From Flavobacteria bacterium BAL38 (GTDB lineage Bacteria > Bacteroidota > Bacteroidia > Flavobacteriales > Flavobacteriaceae), in NCBI GenBank assembly GCA_000169355.1, contig AAXX01000002.1, positions 186,001 through 250,000 of the forward strand: a stretch of 64,000 nt of DNA, in the 5' to 3' direction. Positions 18,696 through 27,107 of this stretch are shown here, one piece after another. Each line of letters opens with the position of its first letter. Position 1 is the first letter of the stretch. The notes beneath the pieces are model-generated. The model saw only the letters and a list, made by a program, of their open reading frames with translations, was not told the origin of the DNA and did no database searches. Made by a program: the position numbers and the translations under genes.

Positions 18696-18703
18696 TATCT
18701 TTG
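18696..18703 (+). promoter_or_regulatory. Putative -7 box for cyoE and the oxidase cluster
   Basis: TATCTTTG matches TAnnTTTG, 29 bp before the GTG start of cyoE. The TTCTAAA repeat occupies the place of the -33 region. Confidence 0.55.
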
Positions 18704-18732
18704 CGCGCAATTTCACAGCGAAAAACACAAAA

Positions 18733-19635
18733 GTGGACATAAATACTCAACCTCAGTTAAAAAAATCGTTATACAAAGACTTTGTAGAGATAACAAAAGC
18801 ACGCTTATCTATTAGCGTAGTGGTTTCTACTATTGCGGGTTATTTGTTGGGATTTAATGAGGAACAACCTTTTCAATGGCTAGTTTTAGTGCTATTAATC
18901 GTTGGAGGTTATTGCATGGTTGGTGCTTCCAATGTTTTCAATCAAATCATTGAAATAGAGTTAGATGCCAAAATGGACCGAACTAAAAACCGTCCGTTGC
19001 CATCTGGAAGAATAACTAAACAGAATGCTTTTATTTTAGGAAGTGTTTTAACCATTTTAGGATTAGCAATTTTATATAATGTAAATCCTAAGACTGCCAT
19101 GTTTGGTGCGATTTCGATTTTCATGTATGTAAGTTTATATACACCGCTAAAAACGCTTACGCCAATTTCTGTTTTTGTTGGAGCTTTTCCGGGCGCTATT
19201 CCATTTATGTTAGGTTGGGTTGCGGCTACAGGACATTTCGGAATTGAAGCAGGAACTTTGTTTATTATTCAATTTTTTTGGCAATTTCCTCACTTTTGGG
19301 CAATTGGTTGGTTTTTATATGATGATTACAAAAAAGCCGGTTTTTTCATGTTACCAACAGGTGAGCGAGATAAAAAAACCGCTTTACAAACCATATTATA
19401 TACTATTTGGATGATTATTGCATCTGTAATTCCAGCTTTTGGATTTACTGGAAAATTATTTTTAAGTAAAATTTCAGTTGCTTTAGTAGTTTTGTTAGGA
19501 TTGTGGATGTTGTTTTACGCTTTTAAGTTGTACAAAGAGATGGATGCAAAAGCAGCAAGAAAATTAATGATTGTAAGTGTTTCTTATATATCTTTGTTGC
19601 AAATAATATATGTTATAGATAAATTTTTACGATAG
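18733..19635 (+). CDS. cyoE: Protoheme IX farnesyltransferase
   Basis: CyoE/CtaB farnesylates heme b to heme o, the first step towards heme o/a for terminal oxidases. It is a 300-aa UbiA-family membrane protein with about eight helices. The prenyl-diphosphate binding motif is Asn70...Asp78...Asp82 in NVFNQIIEIELDAKMDRT. The second conserved loop, YDDYKKAGFFMLP, is also present. The start is GTG at 18733. It heads a cluster of oxidase subunit III and IV genes; heme a synthase (ctaA) is not in the window. Confidence 0.95.
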   Translation: MDINTQPQLKKSLYKDFVEITKARLSISVVVSTIAGYLLGFNEEQPFQWLVLVLLIVGGYCMVGASNVFNQIIEIELDAKMDRTKNRPLPSGRITKQNAFILGSVLTILGLAILYNVNPKTAMFGAISIFMYVSLYTPLKTLTPISVFVGAFPGAIPFMLGWVAATGHFGIEAGTLFIIQFFWQFPHFWAIGWFLYDDYKKAGFFMLPTGERDKKTALQTILYTIWMIIASVIPAFGFTGKLFLSKISVALVVLLGLWMLFYAFKLYKEMDAKAARKLMIVSVSYISLLQIIYVIDKFLR

Positions 19636-19637
19636 TT

Positions 19638-20225
19638 ATGGAAAATAGAATGACTTTTGAAGAAGAGCAGTCGCGTAAAGGGAAGACCTATAGAATGTTA
19701 TTGTGGTTTGGAATGATTAGTATTTGTATGATTTTCGCTGGACTAACAAGCGGTTTTATTGTAAGTAAAAAAAGACCTGATTGGGTTGCGGATTTTGGAA
19801 TGCCTAAGTCTTTAATTATAAGCACATTAATTATTTTACTAAGCAGCCTTACATTTTATTTAGCAAATAAAGCTATTAAAAGTGGATTAAATTCTAAAGG
19901 AATGTTTTTTTTAGTTTTAACTCTATTTTTAGGAGTTTTATTTGTAGTATTTCAATTTAATGGCTTTTCGGAACTGTTTAGTATGCAATTAGTTCCAACA
20001 GGACCATCAAGTACTGTAAGTGTTTCTTTTCTGTATGCTTTTGTAATCGTGCATGTTGCACATCTTTTTGGAGGCATAATTTCACTATTAGTAGTAATTT
20101 ATAATCATTATAAACAAAAATACAATTCGGCTCAAACCCTTGGTATTGAGCTAAGTGCGATGTATTGGCACTTTATGGATTTTATTTGGGTTTATTTGTT
20201 TTTGTTTTTCTATTTTTTCAAATAG
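19638..20225 (+). CDS. Cytochrome c oxidase subunit III (short form)
   Basis: A heme-copper oxidase subunit III family membrane protein of 195 aa with five helices, the short bacterial form. The C-terminal signature YWHFMDFIWVYLF matches the COX3 WHFxDxxW pattern. It begins 2 bp after cyoE, so it is co-transcribed with it. It stabilises the catalytic subunit I and may guide proton or oxygen delivery. A longer paralogue follows directly. Subunits I and II are not in the window. Confidence 0.9.
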   Translation: MENRMTFEEEQSRKGKTYRMLLWFGMISICMIFAGLTSGFIVSKKRPDWVADFGMPKSLIISTLIILLSSLTFYLANKAIKSGLNSKGMFFLVLTLFLGVLFVVFQFNGFSELFSMQLVPTGPSSTVSVSFLYAFVIVHVAHLFGGIISLLVVIYNHYKQKYNSAQTLGIELSAMYWHFMDFIWVYLFLFFYFFK

Positions 20226-20270
20226 AAAAAAAATAATAAATTTGGGAACTTTTTAACAATTAAAAAATTT

Positions 20271-21251
20271 ATGGGAGCGACAGTTATTTCAGATGAACAC
20301 GCTTTAGACGGAGGTCCAGGACCATTAGGAGCAACTTATGGTAAAATGATGATGTGGTTTTTCATCTTATCAGATGCATTAACCTTTTCTGGTTTCTTAG
20401 CCGCGTACGGTTTTTCAAGATTTAAATTCATTGAAACTTGGCCTATCGCCGATGAGGTTTTTAACCACTTTCCATTCTTACACGGTGTTAATGCACCAAT
20501 GTATTATGTAGCGTTAATGACTTTTATCTTAATTTTCTCTTCTGTAACTATGGTGTTAGCTGTAGATGCAGGTCACCACATGAATAAAGCAAAAGTAGCT
20601 TTCTACATGTTTTTAACTATCATTGGTGGTTTTATCTTCTTAGGTTCTCAAGCTTGGGAATGGAAAAATTTCATCAAAGGAGAATATGGTGCAGTTGAAA
20701 CAAATGGAGGTTCAATCTTACAATTTGTTCAAAAACAAGAAGATGGTACTTTTAAAAGAGTTGCTTTAGCTGATTTTGCTGCAACTTTACCTGAAGTAAG
20801 AACCCAACATGAAAGAAGTAACGGAGTTTGGTTTATGGGCGAATCTTCATTACCATCATTTTCAGTAAATGAAGTAGTAGAAGGTTTTAAATCTAATGAG
20901 TCTATTTTGGTTCGTACAGAATTTTTAAATGCTGAAAAACATAAAACAGTTTTATCTAGAGAAGAATCTTTAAAAAGATTAAGCGATTCTAAATATGTAG
21001 TTGAAGGAGCTAACTTAATTAGAAACGAATACGGTCATAAATTATTTGCTAACTTCTTTTTCTTTATTACTGGTTTCCACGGATTCCACGTATTTACAGG
21101 GGTATTAATTAATGTTATTATTTTCTTTAACGTTCTATTAGGTACTTACGAAAAAAGAAAAAGTTACGAAATGGTTGAAAAAGTTGGATTATACTGGCAC
21201 TTTGTCGATTTAGTGTGGGTATTCGTATTTACTTTCTTCTATTTAGTATAA
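20271..21251 (+). CDS. Cytochrome c oxidase subunit III (long form)
   Basis: A 326-aa COX3-family protein. Membrane helices flank a long hydrophilic insert (about residues 140-245) that is absent from the 195-aa paralogue. The C-terminal signature is YWHFVDLVWVFVF. The FHGFHVFTGV segment with conserved His is also typical. Flavobacteria commonly carry this long form next to the short one. The codon use looks more optimised (fewer rare triplets) than in the flanking genes, which would agree with strong expression. Confidence 0.9.
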   Translation: MGATVISDEHALDGGPGPLGATYGKMMMWFFILSDALTFSGFLAAYGFSRFKFIETWPIADEVFNHFPFLHGVNAPMYYVALMTFILIFSSVTMVLAVDAGHHMNKAKVAFYMFLTIIGGFIFLGSQAWEWKNFIKGEYGAVETNGGSILQFVQKQEDGTFKRVALADFAATLPEVRTQHERSNGVWFMGESSLPSFSVNEVVEGFKSNESILVRTEFLNAEKHKTVLSREESLKRLSDSKYVVEGANLIRNEYGHKLFANFFFFITGFHGFHVFTGVLINVIIFFNVLLGTYEKRKSYEMVEKVGLYWHFVDLVWVFVFTFFYLV

Positions 21252-21270
21252 TTATAATTAAAAGTATATC

Positions 21271-21621
21271 ATGGCACACGCACACGAATCAAATACAAAA
21301 AGAATTTGGATAGTTTTCGGAATTCTTTCTATCATAACTATAGTAGAGGTTTTATTTGGTATTTATAAACCAAAAGCTTTATTCTTCAATAATTTCTTAG
21401 GAATGAATTTATTGAATTGGTTATTCATTATTTTAACTATCGTTAAAGCTTATTACATTACTTGGGCTTTCATGCACATGGAAGGTGAAAAAAAATGGTT
21501 TAGAAGATCTATTGTTTGGACCGTTGTATTCTTAATCCTTTATCTATGTTTTATTTTATTAGTTGAAGGAGATTACATTTATGGTACTTATAAAACAGGA
21601 CATTTAAAGTGGATATTTTAA
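21271..21621 (+). CDS. Cytochrome c oxidase subunit IV
   Basis: A 116-aa membrane protein with three helices (about 11-29, 48-70 and 80-100), the size and topology of prokaryotic COX IV (CyoD/CtaF-like). The His-rich N-terminus MAHAHES and the FMHMEGEKKWF segment fit flavobacterial members. It lies 19 bp after the subunit III gene and is followed by a terminator, so it is probably the last structural gene of this transcript. Confidence 0.87.
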   Translation: MAHAHESNTKRIWIVFGILSIITIVEVLFGIYKPKALFFNNFLGMNLLNWLFIILTIVKAYYITWAFMHMEGEKKWFRRSIVWTVVFLILYLCFILLVEGDYIYGTYKTGHLKWIF

Positions 21622-21639
21622 CACTTGTTTCTTATATTA

Positions 21640-21668
21640 AATCCCGATTTCATCGGGATTTTTTTTTA
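21640..21668 (+). terminator. Rho-independent terminator after COX IV
   Basis: AATCCCGAT-TTC-ATCGGGATT hairpin with a run of T's. It separates the structural genes from the SCO assembly genes. Confidence 0.87.
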
Positions 21669-21674
21669 CTTTTG
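21667..21674 (+). promoter_or_regulatory. Putative -7 box for the SCO/DUF420 genes
   Basis: TACTTTTG fits TAnnTTTG and lies 24 bp before the ATG at 21699, at the end of the terminator T-tract. Confidence 0.5.
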
Positions 21675-21698
21675 TATGAACAAAATTAGTGTAACCTA

Positions 21699-22400
21699 AT
21701 GAAAAATAAATTAGTTTTAATTTCGCTCTTTATATTGCCAATTGCTATTTATTTGGTATTCTCAACGGCATCACATAATTCATTATTTTTACCAACAATT
21801 TCTAAAGGCAATAAAGATATTCCTGCAGATTGGACAAGTTTAGATGGGGAACCGCTTTCGATGAAAGGAAAAATTACGGTTTTGGGTTTTGTGGGAACTA
21901 ATGTTATTGAAAACAGAGGTAATTTTTTTAATTTAAATCAGAAAATTTACAACAAATATAAAGGGTTTAAAGATTTTCAAATGATAATGGTAGTTCCGCA
22001 AGGGAATGAGAAAAAATGCCAGCAAATTATTGATGAATTAGCGCCAATTACTGGTGAAATGAATGGTTGGAAATTTTCTTTTTCTTCACCTGAAAAAATC
22101 CAAGAATTTTATGATAGTTATAAATTAATGGGAAATCTTGATGAAAACAAAGGAACATCAGCTGTTATTATTGTAGATAAAGAATTAAATCATAGAGGAA
22201 GAAAAGGTAAGAATAAAAAAGGTGAAGAAGAATATAAAGAAAGTTACAATACCATTTCTGCAGCTGATTTACATAATGAAATGACAGATGATGTCAAAAT
22301 TATTCTACGGGAGTATCGTTTGGCACTTAAAAAGAATAAGAACGAAAGAAAAGATGCTTTTAGAGATAACATCAAAGAAAATATTGAAAAACAAAAGTAA
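21699..22400 (+). CDS. SCO/thioredoxin-like membrane-anchored protein lacking the cysteine pair
   Basis: A 233-aa protein with an N-terminal anchor (about 5-22) and a domain that follows the SCO pattern: a DGEPLSMKGKITVLGF stretch aligning with the DxxGKxYVVEFFF strand of SCO1, and an AVIIVDKELNHRGRKG stretch aligning with its GLFALVDKDGKIR strand. Where SCO1 has Cys-x3-Cys this protein has GTNVIENRG, so the copper/redox site is missing. The C-terminus is very basic and coiled. It sits directly before the SCO1 locus, which suggests a degenerate or non-catalytic paralogue acting in oxidase assembly; that role is inferred. Fold recognition would settle it. Confidence 0.55.
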   Translation: MKNKLVLISLFILPIAIYLVFSTASHNSLFLPTISKGNKDIPADWTSLDGEPLSMKGKITVLGFVGTNVIENRGNFFNLNQKIYNKYKGFKDFQMIMVVPQGNEKKCQQIIDELAPITGEMNGWKFSFSSPEKIQEFYDSYKLMGNLDENKGTSAVIIVDKELNHRGRKGKNKKGEEEYKESYNTISAADLHNEMTDDVKIILREYRLALKKNKNERKDAFRDNIKENIEKQK

Positions 22401-22408
22401 AAGTTATC

Positions 22409-22582
22409 ATGAAAAATAAATCTTATATAGGAATTTCTTTCATTGTTTTAATTTTTGGAATTTGGGCCGTTCCTAAAATTGAAAATAATTTAACTAATAA
22501 TAAAGTTGTTAAGTACGAATATTTTGAGGTTCAAAAGGTACATAAAGATAGTATAATTATAAAAGACATAAAAAAAAAGTAG
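22409..22582 (+). pseudogene. Detached N-terminal signal anchor of SCO1 (57-codon ORF)
   Basis: Residues 1-32 read MKNKSYIGISFIVLIFGIWA followed by VPKIENNLTNNK, the usual signal-anchor N-terminus of flavobacterial SCO proteins. After that come 25 unrelated residues and a TAG. The next gene, in the same frame 3 bp later, contains the SCO body. Removing the 285 bp between the direct repeats at 22495 and 22780 joins the two into a continuous 213-aa SCO1. The ORF may still be translated as a small membrane peptide. Confidence 0.7.
22495..22505 (+). repeat. Direct repeat bounding the SCO1 insertion (left copy)
   Basis: TAATAATAAAG here and TAATAATAAAA at 22780 lie 285 bp apart and in the same codon phase. 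They mark the edges of the extra DNA in the SCO1 gene. Confidence 0.6.
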
Positions 22583-22585
22583 ATT

Positions 22586-23335
22586 ATGAATATAGATATC
22601 CTTATTGATAGATTTTTAGGGCTTTTATTTATTTTAATTGGGGTTTTGGTAATTGTTTTAATATCAAAAATTATTTCGATTATATTTAAAGTTTCTTTTA
22701 CAAAAATTTTAATTTTTGCTTTTGGTGGAATTTTTGTTTTTTTTGTTGCTTTGTTTGCTTTTATTATATTTAATTTTTTTAATAATAAAAGTGAAGAAAA
22801 GAAATTGGTATATATCGGATCAGTTCCTGAATTCAAATTGACAAATCAGGACAATAAAGCTATTTCAGATAAAGACTATTTAGGAAAAGTATATGTTGTA
22901 GAGTTTTTCTTTTCAACTTGTCCAACAATATGTCCTAAAATGAATCAAAGCATGTTGCAATTACAAGAAGAGTTTTATGGTAATCCTAAATTTGGTTTAG
23001 CTTCAATAACTATAGATCCAGAACATGATACATCTGAAGTTTTAAAAGAACATGCTGATTTACTTGGAGTAAAACATTACAATTGGCATTTTTTAACCGG
23101 CGATAAAGAGTATATATACAGCTTGGCGAATAAAGGTTTTAATTTATATGCTGGTGAAAATAACAAAGCAGCCGGAGGATTTGAACATTCAGGTTTATTT
23201 GCTTTAGTTGATAAAGATGGTAAAATCAGATGCAGAAAAGATGCTCAAGGCAATCCAATTTTGTATTACGATGGGTTAGAAACTTCGGGGGTTGAAGCAA
23301 TAAAAGAAGATATTAAAAAATTATTAGCAGAATAA
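22586..23335 (+). CDS. SCO1/SenC family copper chaperone with a replaced two-helix N-terminus
   Basis: SCO proteins deliver copper to, or reduce, the CuA site of cytochrome oxidase subunit II in the periplasm. The SCO domain spans about residues 78-249 with the copper ligands Cys112 and Cys116 (STCPTICP) and His201 (FEHSGL). Residues 1-68 are foreign to the family: two hydrophobic helices (about 12-34 and 41-65) separated by a Lys-rich loop. The acidic N-terminus and basic loop predict N-out/loop-in/C-out, which would still place the SCO domain in the periplasm. The original anchor is stranded upstream at 22409-22582. The DUF420 gene follows 2 bp downstream. Confidence 0.85.
   Translation: MNIDILIDRFLGLLFILIGVLVIVLISKIISIIFKVSFTKILIFAFGGIFVFFVALFAFIIFNFFNNKSEEKKLVYIGSVPEFKLTNQDNKAISDKDYLGKVYVVEFFFSTCPTICPKMNQSMLQLQEEFYGNPKFGLASITIDPEHDTSEVLKEHADLLGVKHYNWHFLTGDKEYIYSLANKGFNLYAGENNKAAGGFEHSGLFALVDKDGKIRCRKDAQGNPILYYDGLETSGVEAIKEDIKKLLAE
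22780..22790 (+). repeat. Direct repeat bounding the SCO1 insertion (right copy)
   Basis: TAATAATAAAA, the partner of 22495-22505. It encodes the NNK at the point where recognisable SCO sequence (NNKSEEKKLVYIG) resumes. Confidence 0.6.
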
Positions 23336-23337
23336 AA

Positions 23338-23877
23338 ATGGAAACAAATAAAGAAACAAAGTATAATAAATTAATTGTAGTTCTATCTGTTGCAATTCCT
23401 GTGGTGGTTGCTTTATTATTTGGAGTAAATCTTAAAAAGTTAGGTTTCGATGTACAACCGCTTTCTTTTTTACCACCAATTTATGCTGCCATAAATGGAT
23501 TAACGGCTATTTTGTTAGTTGCAGCAGTTATTGCAATTAAAAACAAAAACAGAAAACTACATGAAAATTTAATGAAATCTGCAATTGCTTGTTCAGTTGC
23601 GTTTTTAGGAATGTATGTAGCCTATCATATGACTTCCGATTCTACTAAATTTGGTGGTGAAGGGGCGATAAAATACGTGTATTATTTTATCTTAATTACT
23701 CATATTTTATTATCAATTATAATTATTCCTTTAGTGCTTACAACTTATGTAAAAGCATGGTCGGAACAATTTGATAAGCATAAAAAAATTGCAAAAATTA
23801 CTTTCCCAATTTGGTTATATGTTGCCGTTACTGGAGTTGTAGTTTATTTAATGATTTCTCCCTATTATGCTCACTAA
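23338..23877 (+). CDS. DUF420 family membrane protein
   Basis: A 179-aa protein with five predicted helices, matching DUF420 (YozB/CtaM-like), which is linked to cytochrome oxidase biogenesis in Bacillus-type genomes. Conserved histidines lie in helical positions (KLHENLMKSA, AYHMTSD, ITHILLSII), as expected for this heme-oxidase-associated family. It begins 2 bp after the SCO gene. Its last bases overlap a possible upstream start of the next gene, but I place that start downstream. Confidence 0.85.
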   Translation: METNKETKYNKLIVVLSVAIPVVVALLFGVNLKKLGFDVQPLSFLPPIYAAINGLTAILLVAAVIAIKNKNRKLHENLMKSAIACSVAFLGMYVAYHMTSDSTKFGGEGAIKYVYYFILITHILLSIIIIPLVLTTYVKAWSEQFDKHKKIAKITFPIWLYVAVTGVVVYLMISPYYAH

Positions 23878-23903
23878 AGAAAATAGAACAAAGAAAATAG
23901 AAC
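23876..23903 (+). repeat. 14-bp tandem duplication
   Basis: AAAGAAAATAGAAC occurs twice head to tail between the DUF420 stop and the next start codon, probably a recent slippage or duplication event. Confidence 0.75.
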
Positions 23904-23917
23904 AAAGAGGTTGTAAG

Positions 23918-24133
23918 ATGAAGGTGTTTTTCTTTTTTCTTTTCTCTTTTTTCTTTTCTCTTTCAACTCAAGCTCAATGTGCTATGTGTCGTGCAGCTCT
24001 CGAAAGCGAAGAAGGTGGAGTTAAAGCAGAAGCAGTTAATGATGGCATTGTATATTTAATGGCAATTCCTTATATATTAGTTGGTGTTTTAGGATATGCT
24101 ATTTACCGATTGAAATACGGGAAGAAAAAGTAG
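23918..24133 (+). CDS. Small exported membrane protein with a CxxC motif
   Basis: A 71-aa protein. A signal peptide (MKVFFFFLFSFFFSLSTQAQ) precedes a mature N-terminus containing CAMCRAALE, then a membrane helix (about 46-64) and a basic tail. A CxxC immediately after the signal sequence, one helix and the location at the end of an oxidase assembly cluster suggest a role in copper or redox handling, but no function is established by the sequence. I chose the ATG at 23918 because it gives a canonical signal peptide; an upstream start at 23867 overlaps DUF420 and adds a polar leader. Confidence 0.72.
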   Translation: MKVFFFFLFSFFFSLSTQAQCAMCRAALESEEGGVKAEAVNDGIVYLMAIPYILVGVLGYAIYRLKYGKKK

Positions 24134-24143
24134 CAATTCTGTC

Positions 24144-24164
24144 AAACTGAACTTGTTTCAGTTT
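24144..24164 (+). repeat. Stem-loop resembling a dispersed REP-like element
   Basis: AAACTGAA-CTTGT-TTCAGTTT inverted repeat in the spacer between two convergent genes. Similar 'TGAACTTGTTTCAG' palindromes are dispersed in flavobacterial genomes (from memory). There is no T-tract, so it is a poor intrinsic terminator. Confidence 0.4.
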
Positions 24165-24260
24165 CTCAAAATCAATATGTTTAAATCTTAAGATTCTGAA
24201 ATTGTAAATTCAACTAAATTCAACTAAATTAAAAAGTCCAGAATTACAAACTTTGTTTTA

Positions 24261-25652
24261 TTACTCCATTCCGTCAATATTTATGCTCATTTTTCCTGAT
24301 GTAGTAATAAATGCAATAATGGCTTTATCTGTAATTTCTACTTTTTCAAACTCGAAATCGTTTAAAGTTCCGTTTACAAATACACCTTTCATAGGTGAAT
24401 AATTAGATAAATAAGGATCCATGCTTTTTTTTCCTTCTTCTAAATTTGATTTAATCGAATAACGGCAACTTTCTTGAATTTTCTTTAAAATGGTGCCTTG
24501 CATTAACCAGTTTGCCGATTTCATCAAAATATTTTTTGTATTCAAAACATAATCCATTTGATCAAAGTATATTTCTTTAGTAATTTGATTGTAATTTGGA
24601 ATTCCCGTTAAATAAATAGTTCCATTAATGCTTCCCGAAATATCTAGTGCAATAATCATCTTACCATCTTTTTCCCATAAATCAACTTTTTGAACCACAA
24701 TTTTTCTACTTCCCGAAGCAAATTCTTGCCCGTTGAAATTTTTGGTAACTATTTTACTGGCACTTTCGTAAGTAGAAACGGCAACAACTGAAACTGTTGT
24801 TTTATTCGGAATTGAGGCAACTGGTTTTAAAATAATTTTTTTGGCTTCAAAATTATTATTAGGTTCTTGTCCTACCATGGTTTGCATATTACATTTTAAC
24901 CCCATGTTCATAGTAATTTTTGTTTTTTCTAATTTGGCCTCTGTAACATATAATTCTATAGGAACCATTTTAAACCAAGCTTCATATTGTTCATTTGTTA
25001 AAAAAGGCGTGCTCAATTTTTTTAAAACAGATAAAACTTGAGGTTTAAAATCGCATGATGAATCAATGGCATCATCAATTTTTTTTGCAATTTTTGATTT
25101 AAAAATACTTAATGTTGGGTTTATAATATAAGTGATTGGAACTTTTTTTCCAGCTACTACTATATTTGGACTTTCGTTCCATTCAAAATCATTAATTTTT
25201 GAAGTGGTTGTTAATTTCCAATTGTATAAGTTAGTCTTACTGTCTAATGTAATGGTTCCGTTTAAATTAATTTCTCGCGTATCGTTTAAACCCATAAAAT
25301 CTGTTCCGTATTTAAATGTTGCCCAAATTTTTAAAGGAATTATAGATACGATATTTCCGTTTTTTTCTGTTAATTGAATTGGAGCCGTTTTCCAAATTTT
25401 CATTTCGGTTTTATCATCGGTTAAAATAGTGTCATTATAAATTAAACCTTTTAAGTTTTTATTTAATTGACTTTCAATTTCTTTCAATGAAATTTCAACG
25501 GGCATGGCTATAAACGAAATTTTATTTTTATAAACAACAGCTGCGTTATTTGATGGAGCCGGTTTAAGTGCTTCAATTTTATTGGTGGTTCCGCAAGAAA
25601 CGAATAATAGCAAAGTGCTAGCTAGTATTGTGAAGGCGATAATTGTTTTCAT
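24261..25652 (-). CDS. DUF4403 family lipoprotein
   Basis: A 463-aa protein. The N-terminus has a lipoprotein signal with lipobox LFVSC (Cys20). The body alternates beta strands and short helices, with repeated phrases such as KAPIQLTEKNG-like and PITYIINPTLSI that fit DUF4403, a Bacteroidota family of unknown function with a lipid-binding-like fold. It probably sits in the periplasm or at the inner face of the outer membrane. It is transcribed divergently from the TolC gene. The reading frame is intact. Confidence 0.8.
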   Translation of the reverse strand: MKTIIAFTILASTLLLFVSCGTTNKIEALKPAPSNNAAVVYKNKISFIAMPVEISLKEIESQLNKNLKGLIYNDTILTDDKTEMKIWKTAPIQLTEKNGNIVSIIPLKIWATFKYGTDFMGLNDTREINLNGTITLDSKTNLYNWKLTTTSKINDFEWNESPNIVVAGKKVPITYIINPTLSIFKSKIAKKIDDAIDSSCDFKPQVLSVLKKLSTPFLTNEQYEAWFKMVPIELYVTEAKLEKTKITMNMGLKCNMQTMVGQEPNNNFEAKKIILKPVASIPNKTTVSVVAVSTYESASKIVTKNFNGQEFASGSRKIVVQKVDLWEKDGKMIIALDISGSINGTIYLTGIPNYNQITKEIYFDQMDYVLNTKNILMKSANWLMQGTILKKIQESCRYSIKSNLEEGKKSMDPYLSNYSPMKGVFVNGTLNDFEFEKVEITDKAIIAFITTSGKMSINIDGME

Positions 25653-25764
25653 TTTAGCAATTGGTAAGTACTTTTTTTCGATGTAAAAGTAAAATTTTAA
25701 TTGATATCTGTAACAAAAATGTAAAATGAAGGTCTTATAAGAAATGAGAAGTAAAGCACATAAA

Positions 25765-27087
25765 ATGACAACAAAAAAAATACTCTTCTTTCTAATGTTG
25801 ATTGGAATGCAACTATCGGCACAAGAAAAGAAATGGACACTTGAAGAATGTGTTGATTATGCCATAAAAAATAATATTTCAATTAAGCAATCTGAGCTTG
25901 ATTTAAAAACATCTTCTGTAGATAAATTAGAAGCTGTTGGAGGGTTTTTACCAACATTAAGTGGAAATGCGAACTATAGTGTAAATACGGGAGCAAGTAT
26001 TAATCCGGTAACAAATCAGTTTCAAAATCAAACTTTTAAATCTTTTTCTGCTTCAGCTAATTCTAGTATTGTTTTATTTAATGGATTGGCAAATTGGAAA
26101 ACATTACAAAGAGCTAAATTAAATAAGATTGCAAATTCATATCGTTTAGATAAAATGAAAGACGATATTGCACTTTCTGTAGCTAATTCTTATTTGCAAA
26201 TATTGTTTAATAAAGAACAATTAAAAGTGCAATTAAATCAAAATTTAATAACAAAAGAAAATATAAAAAGAACGCAAGAACTTATTGATGCGGGTTCGCT
26301 TCCGGCGGGCGATATTTTTGAGTTACAAGCTACAGATGCCTCACAAGAACAACAAATAATTAATTCTGAAAATGCACTTTTAATTTCTAAAATTGGATTG
26401 TGTCAAACCTTATTAATTGAAGATTATGTTAATTTTGATATTTCAGATGAAGTAATCGATTTACCAATTTCTAACGTTGTAAATGAAACTCAAGAAGCTA
26501 TTTTAGAAAAAGCAAAAGAATCGGTAAAAGATGTTAAAATTGCTTTGTCTAATGTAGATGTTGCAAAAAAAGATGTTGGTATTTCGCGTTCATCTTATTT
26601 GCCAACATTAACAGGTTTTGTAGGATATAACACACGTTGGTCTGAAAGTCCGGTTTATAATTTCATAGACCAGTTATCTTTGTTTGATGGAACTGCACTA
26701 GGTTTACAGTTAAATGTGCCAATTTTTAACGGATTTTCAACTCGTGCTAGAGTGCAAAGAGCTAAAATTAATCAAGAGCGTTCTGAATTTCAGTTGAAAC
26801 AAGCTGAATTAGATTTAGAACGAAATGTATATCAGGCCTATAATGATGTTTCTAATGCTAAAAAAGCATTTGAAGCAGCTCAAAAAACATTAGAAGCTCG
26901 TAAACAAGCCTTTAATTTTTCTAAGGAAAGATATGAAGTAGGTTTGTTAAATGCGTTTGATTTTTCACAATCTACAATTGCATTTGAAAACGCACAATCT
27001 GAAGTATTACGAACTAAGTACGATTATATTTTTAGAACCAAAATTTTAGAATTTTATTTCGGAATTCCATTAATTAAAAAACAATAA
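25765..27087 (+). CDS. TolC family outer-membrane efflux protein
   Basis: An outer-membrane channel of a tripartite export system. Signal peptide MTTKKILFFLMLIGMQLSA|Q, then about 420 residues with the two-fold OEP repeat: WTLEECVDYAIKNN at the N-terminal start of repeat 1, long coiled helices, and AYNDVSNAKKAFEAAQKTLEAR and RYEVGLLNAFDFSQS in repeat 2. I chose the ATG at 25765; 25744 is in frame and would add seven residues (MRSKAHK). The gene pairs with the HlyD-type adaptor 20 bp downstream. Confidence 0.92.
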   Translation: MTTKKILFFLMLIGMQLSAQEKKWTLEECVDYAIKNNISIKQSELDLKTSSVDKLEAVGGFLPTLSGNANYSVNTGASINPVTNQFQNQTFKSFSASANSSIVLFNGLANWKTLQRAKLNKIANSYRLDKMKDDIALSVANSYLQILFNKEQLKVQLNQNLITKENIKRTQELIDAGSLPAGDIFELQATDASQEQQIINSENALLISKIGLCQTLLIEDYVNFDISDEVIDLPISNVVNETQEAILEKAKESVKDVKIALSNVDVAKKDVGISRSSYLPTLTGFVGYNTRWSESPVYNFIDQLSLFDGTALGLQLNVPIFNGFSTRARVQRAKINQERSEFQLKQAELDLERNVYQAYNDVSNAKKAFEAAQKTLEARKQAFNFSKERYEVGLLNAFDFSQSTIAFENAQSEVLRTKYDYIFRTKILEFYFGIPLIKKQ

Positions 27088-27107
27088 TAAAACATAAATA
27101 GCAAGTC

